Positions 1 through 9,510 of a DNA stretch of 64,000 bases are shown here, one piece after another (the stretch's first letter is position 1; each line of letters starts with the position of its first letter). The stretch lies in the NCBI GenBank assembly GCA_021234155.1, contig JAJEKV010000030.1, positions 8,788,390 to 8,852,389 on the forward strand. Reading direction: 5' to 3'. The position numbers and the translations under genes were made by a program. This DNA comes from Isoetes taiwanensis (lineage: Eukaryota > Streptophyta > Lycopodiopsida > Isoetales > Isoetaceae). The notes beneath the pieces are model-generated. The model made no database searches, was not told where the DNA came from, and saw only the letters and a list, made by a program, of their open reading frames with translations.

Positions 1-865
1 TTTGGATGTATACATGTGATGAATGGCTCTAACAAAAAGACGATGCATATAGAAAGACTTACCTGGATATGGTGGTCACCATTTTGGTGAAAACACTATC
101 GGCGACTGGAGTATATGGATCTTGTAAGAATATTGCAGCGCCTCAAAAAGAAGCGCCCAAAAAACCCTGTGCAAACAAACTAATTTTAATGTTACGAAAA
201 TAAATGACTGCAAGAAGCCGCCTAGAAGTGCCGATCGGTATGGAACCATCGAAGACCCTTCCGCCTATAGAAGGATCTATATAAGCGCCTAAAGAAATGA
301 TATGTCGAGCAGCAACAACAAATTTGGGATTTCAAATTTTGAATTTCAAATTTAATAAGTGAGGGCTTTCAAATTTGGGCAAAGCGAGGGGTTTCAAATT
401 TGGGCGGGCATTTTTAAATTTATGCTCGCCTTCCACGAGCTTCTCCATACCCACCCGCCAGCGCCACCTACATTCCGCCTGCTTCCCGCCGCCTGCGACT
501 ACCAGCGCCCGCCACGGCCGGCCGGCTTTTTTCGCTACTAGGTGGCCTATTGGACCTAAGCGCCGCCCTGCCGCTAGATGGCCTAGCGCCGCTTTACATC
601 CTTATCTGCCGCCTTACATCCCCCTGCTTCCCCGGGCGCCTCCATACGCCGCTTTGCCCGGCCGCCGCTAGATGGCCCATTGGACCTAAGCGCCAACGCC
701 AGCGCCAGAGCTAGATGGCCTGGCGCCTTAGTGTGGTGCTACCGGCCAACGCTTAGCCAAGATATCAAGAATCATGAAGGCAAGTCTCCAAGGCAAAGGT
801 AGGTCTTCTTTTACTTGATTTTTTAGTTTTCCTAGTCAAATAGCACCAGTTTCTTGAATATATGT
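1..865. other. Intergenic sequence with short dispersed repeats
   Basis: No convincing gene is visible. Positions 318-420 hold several spaced copies of a TTTCAAATTTGGGC-like motif. Positions 538-735 are GC-rich and hold three imperfect copies of a segment resembling GCTAGATGGCCCATTGGACC followed by TAAGCGCC, starting near 538, 668 and 711. Short open frames here are proline/arginine-rich and look like by-products of composition. Confidence 0.5.
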
Positions 866-869
866 TTGC

Positions 870-1345
870 TTGATGCATATTGAGGAGGCAAATGGCATGC
901 ATCCTTAGCATGATTTGCTTTATTAAATGCATGTTGAGGAATGCAAAGGGCGCCATGGCGCCATTTGCATTCACCACCATGCATTTGATCCAGATGTTAT
1001 ATCAAATGCATGCTGTGGATGCCTCATCATGTTTGGAAATGGCACCTTGAGGATGCAAATGGCGCCATTTGCACCCGCAACACCAAAAAAAATTTCAAAA
1101 AAAAATTTCCCAAATTTTTTTGCGGGTGCAAATGGCGCCATGGCGCCATTTGCACCCAACACCCTTTTTTTTGGGGGGGAAATTTTTTTGGGTGCTGGGG
1201 GTGTAAATGGCACCATGTTGCATCCTCAAGGTGCCATTTCCAAGCATGCTGAGGATGCAAATGGCGCCATGGCGCCATTTGCATTCACTAGCATGCAAAA
1301 AAAATATGTTGAGGATGCATTCACCAGCATGCATTTGGTCTGCTA
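870..1345. repeat. Palindrome cluster and ~220 bp foldback (GGCGCCATGGCGCC core)
   Basis: Four palindromes share the core GGCGCCATGGCGCC or GGCGCC flanked by GCAAAT/ATTTGC: 939-972 (one mismatch), about 1053-1075, 1124-1157 (perfect over 34 bp) and 1255-1284 (perfect over 30 bp). They lie in a larger foldback. The segment 1034-1054 is repeated inverted at 1220-1240, and A-rich and T-rich tracts (1084-1120, 1164-1190) pair across the centre. No protein is supported. The design resembles the palindrome clusters in the introns of the multi-domain gene family elsewhere in this window, but the sequence is different. This may be a remnant of another element of that type. Confidence 0.75.
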
Positions 1346-1813
1346 TAGCAAATGCACGTTCAGGTATGCCAGGAGATTTGCTGTGGAGTCACCTTCGTCC
1401 AGCTTGGTACCACTGAAGATTTTAGTCACGATGAGATTCAAACTTTGACGAAGAGGCATTTAGTGGGGCAGGATTTGACATTCTTATGAATGTTGGCAAA
1501 GAAAAGCATGATCCTACTAATGGCATGATTCAATTCAGCAACAAATTTTGTATTTTAGCTTCATAAACAAATTTTCTTGATGTGTAAATTTGTCAATTTC
1601 AGAAGTTAATGATGCCCTTCTTCCTGTAAAATAGGTAAAACTTGCTAACTTAAGTTGCAGTATTTTTTTTTTGTTCCCCGATATTAATGGCGCCAATAAA
1701 TGGCACTTTAGATGCATTTTTTTTGCTAAATTGCGCCATAATTGCTCAAAAAATGGTCATAAAATGGATTAAAAAGGATTTTCATCCCTAATTGGAATCA
1801 CGAAATTTCTCAT

Positions 1814-2085
1814 TTTAATGAAATTGTGCTTTCGGGTGCTACTCGTGCTCATAGAGCTGCTGCTACCTCTAATGCTCAGGCTAATGTTGATACTACTGCT
1901 CCTGCCGTGGCTACTTCTGCTCAGCATGTGCTTAGCGCTTATGCTGCTCCACCCACTACACGTTCTGTTAACCCTCGGGCTCCTGCTGTTTCCACTGCTA
2001 CTACTTCTATTACTTCTGCTGCTCCTGCACAACGCGCTGATGCTGCTCCCCTTGGTGGCGCTGCTAACCCGGCCATCAAATAGGG
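1814..2085 (+). pseudogene. Ala/Thr/Pro-rich ORF upstream of a LINE endonuclease fragment
   Basis: An open frame of about 90 codons is strongly biased to Ala, Thr, Ser and Pro and ends at a TAG just before the endonuclease-like frame at 2089. Position and composition would fit the spacer or ORF1 end of a non-LTR retrotransposon, but there is no zinc knuckle or other diagnostic motif. It could equally be low-complexity noise. I treat it as part of the same decayed element. Confidence 0.3.
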
Positions 2086-2088
2086 ACA

Positions 2089-2481
2089 ATGCTTGTGTAT
2101 AGTCTCCTAGAATTACAAGAACTCCCTTTGGCAGAAGGGAGATATCTCAACTCCATTGCTGCAGACATGGATCTCATCTTCCTTATGGAAACTTGGGAAT
2201 ACGCTGGGCACCGGATACCAGACTTGCTAGGACATCAGCACTACTCATTGTTCAATGAGTGCACAGGCAAACGGGGACATAGGGGTGTCGCCTGTTACCA
2301 CCGCATAAACTTGGCACCAGCAGTTGCATTGCAAAAGACAGACAAACACAACCGGTACCTCTGGGTCCGAGTGCAGAACTGCAGTGGCGACAGTGTCTTT
2401 CTTGCAGCATGCTACTTTCCACACATGGAGTCCAAAGATGTGGATAGGATCCATATGTCGATCTATAATACAGGTGTATAG
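2089..2481 (+). pseudogene. LINE-type endonuclease/exonuclease domain fragment
   Basis: The 130-residue frame resembles the N-terminal half of the apurinic-endonuclease-like domain (endonuclease/exonuclease/phosphatase fold) of non-LTR retrotransposons. It has an RRYLNSI-like helix, then MDLIFLMETW (the usual D-x-x-x-LQET strand), GKRGHRGVACYH (the usual RRGGVAI strand), and later VFLAACYFP (the usual NVYAP strand). The usual Gln of the LQET motif is Met here. The frame stops at 2481 and no reverse transcriptase follows, so this is a 5' fragment. In a live element this domain nicks target DNA for target-primed reverse transcription. Confidence 0.6.
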
Positions 2482-2663
2482 GCAATAGGGATGCATTTTG
2501 TATTACTTTTGTTAAACGCTAGAAAATATGAGAGGAAAAATATAGTTTATTCCCTGGTAGTGATACTTTTCTACTTTGCTACATTGAAGGACAAGCAATT
2601 TCTGCATGAAATGACAGTTCTGCAGTTCCTTGGCTGCTATTAATAAAACCCACACAACATCAT
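2482..2663. other. Unassigned sequence between LINE fragment and truncated LTR
   Basis: AT-rich sequence with no recognisable gene or repeat. Its right edge is the point where similarity between the two LTRs of the following retrotransposon stops, so it is probably a deletion junction. Confidence 0.4.
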
Positions 2664-3030
2664 TTTTGCCACGTGTCCATATAATAGTCACATTTAACCA
2701 TAGCTATCTCCCATTGTTTTATATTAATGCTTTTAACCTCTAGTGCTAACACTAGTAACGTTAGACATGCATTAATATAGATCTTCCGCATCTACAGATC
2801 TCGCAAGCTCCTTCCACACTAATATTATTTGATAATATTAGTGCTCCTAGCGACCCATTATCCATCGCTAGCAACTATTGTCACTTATTCCGCATTTCAT
2901 CACCATAGACTGATTACAGTCAACATGGCCCATTAATCACAACTGCCCGGCAATTGCAACTAGCAGTACCCCCATGCTCATGGACGTCCGTTAAGGGTCC
3001 GATTCTGGCTATACCCTTGGAGCACCTGTA
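2664..3030 (-). repeat. Truncated 3' LTR of the chromovirus
   Basis: About 365 bp match the outer part of the LTR at 8195-8872 with scattered substitutions and without the MITE present there. The end next to the polypurine tract reads GTAATG where the intact LTR ends GTAACA. The other end is lost at about 2664. Confidence 0.85.
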
Positions 3031-3050
3031 ATGTTCCTCCCCCTCCTTTT
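3031..3050 (-). promoter_or_regulatory. Polypurine tract (plus-strand primer site)
   Basis: On the minus strand this reads AAAAGGAGGGGGAGGAAC directly before the 3' LTR, as expected for the primer of plus-strand DNA synthesis. Confidence 0.8.
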
Positions 3051-3061
3051 GGACCTTGTCC

Positions 3062-4538
3062 TCAAGGTTGATCTTTTAGATGAGGGAACTGCTGCACAAA
3101 TTCCTCCGTCTCCCAGGAGGCATCCTCAGGAGACTGGTCCTGCCACTGAACCAGATGTTCTACCATATCCCTATTGCACAGCCGCCGAACTCTTTTATCC
3201 AAAAGACGTTCTGGCATTACAGAGGAGTTTAAGATGATCGGTATACTTTGCGGACTAACCACATTAGCGGTATCCAGTATAGCCCCTTTTAGCTAACTTG
3301 CATGAAACACAGGATGGATCCCTATTTCCTGTAGTAAGTTCAACTCGTGCGTTGTTTTCCCGATCCTTTTAGTAATCCTAAAAGTTCCAGCATACCGCGG
3401 AGTAAGTTTGGGCACCCGACCCTTAGTCGAAGGCCACAAAGTGTTCATTCTTAATGCAGAAGGATAAACAACCCTTAGAAAAATATAATCATCTTCCGCA
3501 TAAGAAATATCACGTCTATGTTGATTAGCGGACGTTCGTGCCCTATCTTGAGCTTTTCGCAAAGCTTGCTTGCATTGCCGTAAGATTGCATCCATATCAT
3601 GCAGCATATGTACTACAACTTTGGTTCGGAGGTACTTATGTATACCTGAATAAGCCCTTGGATTTCGACCCATCATAGCGAGAGTCATATGAATTCCCGT
3701 ATGATGGCTAAATTGTAGGCGAACTCTAGATAGGGTAGATAATCTTCCCACCTAGATTGCTTCTCGTGGACAAAGCTTCGCAACATATCCTCTAGGATCA
3801 TGTTTATGCATTCGGTTTTCCCATCTGTCTGTGGATGATTCCCACTAATGTACAACTGGATCCGCAATCCTTTCATGAGATCTCTCCAGAAGTGACCCGT
3901 GAACTTAGTGTCCCGATCACTTACAATGGACAAGGGAAGTCCAAAAGTTGGAAATATGTGTTGCATATAGGCAACTGCTACGTCATGTCCCGTAGCCTCC
4001 CCTTTTAATGTTATGAACTTAGCATACTTGGTTAACCGATCCACTACTACCAAAATTTGAGTATGTTGCCTAGTAGTTCTAGGTAATGCGACTATAAAGT
4101 CCATACTCACGCTTTCCCAACGTTCATTTGGTATAGGGAGTGGTTGTAATAATCCCGGGGTTTTCCTATGATCCACCTTCACAGCTTGACACATCAAGCA
4201 GTGACTTACCTGCAATTCTGGCCAGTAGTAGAACCTCTTTACCAATTTATACGTCTTCCATTGTCACCTTTATGCCCAGCTTGTGGAGTGTCATGGTGCT
4301 TACGTAGAATTGACTCCTTAAGATCCCCACTTGAAGGAACATAAATCCTTCCCTTGTAAAAATGCAATCCCTCTTGCTCAGTCCACAGCTCCTCGAGCTT
4401 GACCATTGCCGAATCTTGCTGATCCTCAGGATATGCATCCTTGATCCTTTGTATAAGATCACTTACCACAGTTGTTAAGGTATTTATATGCTTAACCCTT
4501 GATAATGCATCGGCAACTGGATTATTTTTGCCAGGCAT
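3062..4538 (-). pseudogene. Chromovirus integrase with chromodomain (broken)
   Basis: Pieces in several frames together make an integrase. 4538-4239 covers the RNase H end (VADALSR) and the N-terminal part of the zinc-binding domain. 4245-3685 covers CLMCQAVK, the core with SMDFIVALP, VVVDRLTKYAKF, the second Asp in VSDRDTKFTGHFW and the Glu region (HPQTDGKTECIN). 3751-3293 gives the C-terminal domain (FLRVV, KLTPRYAGTFRI). 3262-3062 gives a chromodomain tail (HLVQWQDQSPEDASWE). The usual HHCC zinc finger is incomplete at the 4239 frameshift. In an active element it inserts cDNA, and the chromodomain would steer integration to modified chromatin. Confidence 0.9.
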
Positions 4539-4544
4539 ATGTTC

Positions 4545-5610
4545 AATAAGAGAAAAGGAACTCGGGGAGGAAGTCTAGCCACCTAGCCTGTCTCGGGCTA
4601 ATCTCGGCTTGACTTTGCAAGAACCTCAATGGTTTATGGGCAGTATCGATGATAAACTTGCGCGGCTCTTTGCTCGTCCCACTGACGAAACTAGTGCCTC
4701 CAAGTCTTTAACGCACATGGCTAACAATTCTTGCTCATAAGTTGCGTAATTCGTTTCAGCAGGACTTAGTTTTCGACTTTCATAAGCCACCACGTGTCCC
4801 TGCTGCATTAGTACTGCCCCTAACGCTTGCCCATAAGCGTCAGTATAGACCTCGAATGCCTGATTCAAGTCTGGCACCTTTAACACAAGACTGCTAACCA
4901 GCAGGTCCTTAATGCGCCGAAAAGCCTCTTGCTGCTCTCTCCCCCACACAAAATCGTGATCTTTTTTAAAAAAAATCAATGAGGGCAGCTACAACTTTAG
5001 AGAACTTGGGTACTAATTTGGATAGTACGTTGCTAACCCTAGAAAACTCCGTAAAACCCCTCTGGTGGGAGCCATTGCTGTACCACCTGTACCTTGGCGG
5101 GATCCGGTGACACACCTTCACCGGAAAGGATATTTCCCAAATAGGCCACCTGTTGCTTAAAGAAGTCACGTTTGGAGATCTTTGCATAGAGTTTGTGTTC
5201 CTGTAAAGTTCGAAGAACTTGTTCCAAGTGAGCGAAATGTTCTTCAATAGCTTGGGAGTAGATGAGAATATCATCTAAAAATACCTCTACAAACTTGTCC
5301 AAATGCTCAGAGAATACCTGATTCATTAATTGCATAAACATTGCGGGAGCATTTTAAGACCAAACGGTATAACCAGGAACTTATAATGACCTTGATGAGT
5401 TCTGAATGCAGTTTTAATTTCGTCCCCTTCCCGAATGTTAATCTGATGATATGTGCTTCGGAGGTCTATCTTGGTGAACCAGTTGGCTCCTCCAAGATGG
5501 TCCAGAATATCATTGATTCTAGGTAAAGGATATCGATCCTTTATAGTTGCTTTGTTAAGTGCGCGGTAATCTATGCACAGCCACATAGTACCGTCTTTTT
5601 TCTTGAGCAA
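4545..5610 (-). pseudogene. Chromovirus reverse transcriptase and RNase H (broken)
   Basis: 5610-5326 carries the fingers and palm start ([33 protein letters not shown]). 5341-5039 carries the catalytic FLDDILIYS, where YxDD is FLDD. 4979-4626 carries RNase H (VYTDAYGQALGAVL and the Glu segment YEQELLAM). Frameshifts separate the blocks near 5330, 4970 and 4680. A frame at about 4660-4545 continues RNase H with HKPLRFLQSQAEISPRQARW. The usual FDLRSGYHQ reads IDLRSTYHQ here. Confidence 0.93.
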
Positions 5611-5702
5611 TATAGGTCTCGCAAAAGGTGATTTACTCGGACGTACAAAACCTTTGCTTAATAACTCTTTTTGCTTTTTAACCTCTTCAAGCTCCAGAGG
5701 AC

Positions 5703-6560
5703 TTAATCAGTATAGGGAGCACGTGCCATGGGCTTAACCCCAGATTCAAGCTCAATTTCGTGCTCGACACCCCGCGAAGGTGGTGGTCCTTCGGGTAAGT
5801 CTTCTGGAAACACATCCCGGAAAGTATTCAAAAGACCTTTTAGTCTTTGATCTACCTCAGGGTTTACTCCAAGGTTAACCATTAACGAGTTACACGATTT
5901 AATAACCAAATCATCCCTTCTTAAGTATATTAAACAAAAGAGCATTTATATTAACTTTGAAAACTTTTTTAGCCTAACTGGCTGACATGAGTCTACCAGA
6001 CTCTATATGTGATAAACCTTGAACACTAACTACTTCACTTGATGGCAAAAATCAAGGTGTGTGTTGGCCAGAGAATTTGTGGTTCGACATGTTGTAACCA
6101 TTTTATGCCTAGAAGGACATCATATTGCTTCAACTGAGCAATGTCTAAATCTGTGCACATAGATGTTAGAACCCGTGATTCTTTGTCCAACAACTTCAAG
6201 AACCCGTGCATGCTCACTGTGACACTGAGTTTGTGGTCCAGCCTCAGACTCAATCACATACGGAGCCACCTCGTTCAACTCCAGCCCAAGATCGTGTATT
6301 AGATCTGCAGAAATAAAATTATGAATGCTTCCAGAATCAACCAAAACAACCACATTTCTATTATTGATTCTATCTAGCAATCTTATAAATTTATCTGCAT
6401 AAGAGCGTGAAGTAGAGCTTACCATTTCCTCCTCGGGCGATAACTGATAATGCCTTAACTTCCGGCTTATCATTTACCTTTGCGGTGCTGGCCAAAACTT
6501 TCTTGCGAGGCTTGGTACATTCCCGAGCAAAGTGCCCGACTACCCCGCAACAATAACACC
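5703..6560 (-). pseudogene. Chromovirus gag C-terminus (zinc knuckle) and protease (broken)
   Basis: Near 6560-6500 the minus strand encodes a CCHC knuckle (CYCCGVVGHFAREC). 6473-6120 carries the retroviral-type aspartic protease, with VVVLVDSGSIHNFI as active site (DSG). 6253-6035 and 5945-5703 carry the linker toward reverse transcriptase, including the QYDVLLGIKWLQ segment. Frames change near 6250 and 5980. Confidence 0.85.
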
Positions 6561-7310
6561 CCTTGGGTTTATCTGTTTTGGTATCACTTGCCAGATGTTT
6601 ATAGCCTGCTCAGGCGTAACTCCTTGCCATAGAAATCGGGCATCTTTACACGCTCCAGAGACTTAATCTCTTCATCAGAAAGCTCCCCCAGGGACTATTT
6701 TGGTTGAGCAATACCTTCCATGACACCTTGAGCTATCGGTTCATCGGGCAGCCCCATGTTTATTCCTGATGGTGCACTTGGTCTCGGACGTGCAACCTCG
6801 CGAGGAACATCATGGTTTGCCCCTGAAGTAGTGGGAACTGCCCCAGCCACTAGTAGAAATTTTTCTACTACATTACTTAAACAAAGTTCCGGGCTTTGCC
6901 TTCAGCAGCCCACTTTTGCAGGTTTTCTTGCATCAACCCTAGGGTGTTTCTGAACTTAGCTTATTCAGTTTTGATCTCATTCAGTTCCCTAGACAATCGG
7001 TTGACATGACCCTCATTCTCGTCAGGTAAGTTTCCATTTACGGGACCCTGCTCATTACTTGCTCCCGGAGCGTTCCCGACATTTTCATTACCAGCATTAG
7101 CTGCACTTGCAGCAATTACATGGTTAGCACCTACAGGAATAGCTGCTGCAGGAGCAACTTATGAGGGTGCTCCCCCATCCAACTCGAACTCGGGCAGTTC
7201 ATCATCCCGATGAATGTCCTCGAGGGCGGTATTATGCCCTCTTCAGGCGGATGCACTTCTGGCAATCCGTCAACAGGTCCTGCTGGCATATCTGGCATAG
7301 GTTCAGTCAT
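6561..7310 (-). pseudogene. Chromovirus gag N-terminal region (broken)
   Basis: An ATG at 7310-7308 lies just downstream of the primer-binding site on the minus strand and opens a frame rich in Pro, Met and Glu. Further frames toward 6560 are interrupted. No capsid domain can be delimited by eye. The call rests on position between the primer-binding site and the zinc knuckle. Confidence 0.6.
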
Positions 7311-7314
7311 ACTA

Positions 7315-7325
7315 CTTTGATACCA
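7315..7325 (-). promoter_or_regulatory. Primer-binding site (initiator tRNA-Met type)
   Basis: The minus strand reads TGGTATCAAAG one base after the LTR end (GTAACA). The plant initiator methionine tRNA complement is TGGTATCAGAG, so there is one mismatch. Confidence 0.8.
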
Positions 7326-7326
7326 C

Positions 7327-8872
7327 TGTTACGTCGAAAACTTTTCCCTGAACAAACCTCGCCCGCGTAGAGTACGACGATCAGCTTTTGCCCACACCAC
7401 AGATCCCAGATCCCCCTCGCTGATCAATTCGGCCTGTTCCCAGTTTCCTCAGATGACTGGATCCTCTCAATAAATCTTCCCTGAGCGGATAGCAGCCCGA
7501 CTGCACCAAGGCCTAACTCGACCACAGGAAGAATCAATCCGCTCTATGGCCACCATAGCAGTTTTGTGCTGCCAAATCGACTACTCTGATCAAGTCTTAA
7601 TCCAATTTAATGCTTCTAACTGCAGAACCGACTTCTTTCTCTCAAGACCCACTTCTGATTCCCCTCACAAATTCGCCCTCCAGACTTTATAATCCTCATC
7701 ACTGAAGCTAACTGTAGTCCTCTCCAGTCAATCCGACCTACCTGGCCTCTGATTCGATTCGAATTGCATCTCCTTAGCCACGACCACCAGATCTGACATT
7801 CCGGTCTGATACAAATCCGTTCGACCTATTCTATAACAGGTTTCGCCCATCGAACCATTTTCCGCCATGCATCCATATAATAGTCACATTTAACCATAGC
7901 TATCTCCCATTTCTTTATATTAATGCTTTTAACCCCTAGTGCTAACGCTAGTAGCATTAGCCATGTATTAATATAGATCTGTCGCATCTACAGATCTCGC
8001 AAGCTCCTTCCGCAGTAATATTATTTGATAATATTAGTGCCCCTAGTGACCCATTATCCGTCGCTAGCAACTATTGTCACTTATTTCGCATTTCGTCACC
8101 ATAGACCAGATCTGACATTCCGGTCTGATACAAATCCGTTCGACCTGTTCTATAACAGGTTTCGCCCATCGAACCATTTTCCGCCATGCATCCATATAAT
8201 AGTCACATTTAACCATAGCTATCTCCCATTTCTTTATATTAATGCTTTTAACCCCTAGTGCTAACACTAGTAACGTTAGCCATGCGGGTAAAAGCATGTT
8301 AGGGTGTCCCTTAAAAAGTATTATTTAGTGACCAAAAAAGTACCTAAAAAGGTACCCAGGACTGGGTACTGGGTACCTGTGTAATATCTCAATAAAAGGT
8401 ACACTCTAAAACTTTTATATATATTTTGGTCTCCAATAGCATTATCTTTATCTTAACTTTGAATATTAATGCATCCTTGACTTTTATTTTGGAATTTTGT
8501 ACTAGTTTTAATGAAAATAAAAATGAGAAAGTACCCAGTTCTGAAGTACCTAGTGTATGTACTTTTGCAGGTTCCAAAAGTGGTACACCCTAACATGCTT
8601 TTACCCATGCATTAATATAGATCTGCCGCATCTACAGATCTCGCAAGCTCCTTCCGCAGTAATATTATTTGATAATATTAGTGCCCCTAGTGACCCATTA
8701 TCCGTCGCTAGCAACTATTATCACTTATTCCGCATTTCGTCACCATAGACCAATTACAGTCAACATGGCCCATTAATCACAACTGCCCGGCAATCGCAAC
8801 TAACAGTACCCATGCTCATGGACGTCCGTCAAGGGTCCGATTCTGGCTATACCCTTGGGAGCACATGTAACA
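7327..8872 (-). repeat. 5' LTR of the chromovirus with internal duplication
   Basis: The LTR begins TGTTAC and ends GTAACA (plus-strand view), a proper short terminal inverted repeat. About 320 bp are tandemly duplicated inside it: 7787-8106 and 8107-8752 share the segment running from CAGATCTGACATTCCGGTCT through the CATTTCGTCACCATAGACC end. The second copy is longer only because a 321 bp MITE is inserted in it. Without the duplication and the MITE the LTR would be about 0.9 kb. Confidence 0.85.
8286..8606. mobile_element. 321 bp MITE with perfect 21 bp TIRs and ATGC target duplication
   Basis: The left end at 8286-8306 begins GGGTAAAAGCATGTTAGGGT. The right end at 8586-8606 is its exact reverse complement over 21 bp. 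The flanks are ATGC at 8282-8285 and at 8607-8610. The other LTR copies read straight through as CATGCATTAATAT, which confirms the insertion point. Internal GTACC/GGTAC-rich segments extend the inverted repeat imperfectly. There is no coding capacity. The superfamily is not assigned. Confidence 0.93.
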
Positions 8873-9102
8873 CTAGGTTTGTGAGAAAGGTGTTGCAAGA
8901 ATGTGGTGCCATACATAACACCACTTACATGATTCAAGCAACTGCCTTGAATGCTCTTGAAATGGCAGCGGGAGCAGTTGGCGTTGGTCTGTTCGAGGAC
9001 TCTCAACTTGTTGCCATACATGCCAAGTGGGTGTCTGTCATGCCGAAGGATATGCGCCTGGTCTTACACATTAGGATCCTGAGTACTATGGTCGTAATTT
9101 GA
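8873..9102 (+). pseudogene. Divergent histone H3-like C-terminal fragment
   Basis: Immediately after the LTR end the plus strand encodes the histone-fold part of an H3-like protein. It starts near helix 1 (RFVRKVLQE) and continues through ATALNALEMAAGAVGVGLFED and LVAIHAKWVSVMPKDMRLV. The order matches H3 helices alpha-2 to alpha-3 (A-L-AL-EAAE-YLVGLFED, CAIHAKRVTIMPKDIQLA). Differences from canonical H3 are heavy: an Arg-to-Trp change in HAKRVT, and Gly/Val replacing the Tyr/Leu of loop 1. The reading frame departs after LVLHIR. The N-terminal tail is missing, probably cut off by the LTR insertion. It is neither a normal replication H3 nor clearly a centromeric variant. Confidence 0.75.
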
Positions 9103-9264
9103 ATCTGCATACAACAAGATGAAAGACCTGCCAGATCCTAAGGCATAAAGTGCCTTTGTATTTTATTGATATCTTAATATCCATTATGGATATACTCTAT
9201 TTTCTTAGTCGGCTTCTTTCTTAGAAGGTTAGTTTCACATCTTTTCTTTTTCTTTCTTTTTTAA

Positions 9265-9385
9265 GGTTAGGTTACGTCAGGATCACATGACACGTACCAA
9301 GCATTATGCTCTTCTTTTGCACAGACTAGTTTTTGCATCGTGTGATCCAATCCCTCACCCTAATCCTAACCATAACCCTAAAATG
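9265..9385. repeat. Inverted-repeat hairpin (GATCACATGACAC type) and telo-box-like tract
   Basis: GATCACATGACACG near 9281 faces an inverted partner reading CATCGTGTGATCC near 9337, with about 45 bp between. The same motif family occurs in pairs around 34.4-37.0 kb. Directly downstream (9352-9382) is a degenerate run of CCCTAA-like units, resembling a telo-box or interstitial telomere motif. Confidence 0.55.
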
Positions 9386-9510
9386 TACAGATGAATCTCC
9401 ACAACGGCTCTATGTATCCTTTCAGAATGGACAACGGCTACTTCAATCTGTAGTTATAGCGCCTTGGTACGCTTCTCCACATCTTTTTTGCCTTCTGCGT
9501 CTGCTCCGCC

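Larger units (their letters stand above)
2664..8872 (-). mobile_element. Ty3/gypsy chromovirus, minus strand, decayed
   Basis: This is a nearly complete chromodomain-bearing LTR retrotransposon read right to left. In order on the minus strand it has: 5' LTR (7327-8872), primer-binding site (7315-7325), gag starting near 7310, a zinc knuckle near 6540, protease, reverse transcriptase, RNase H, integrase, chromodomain, polypurine tract (3031-3050) and a truncated 3' LTR (2664-3030). The order PR-RT-RH-INT-chromodomain is diagnostic of chromoviruses. Coding is broken by many frameshifts, so it cannot encode a full polyprotein. Its right end abuts a histone H3-like remnant. The left 530 bp of the left LTR is missing, so no target duplication can be checked. 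Confidence 0.92.

Noticed and set aside
9352-9382. Interstitial telomere repeat
   Set aside because: Only three or four degenerate CCCTAA units; noted as telo-box-like but too short to be a telomere remnant.
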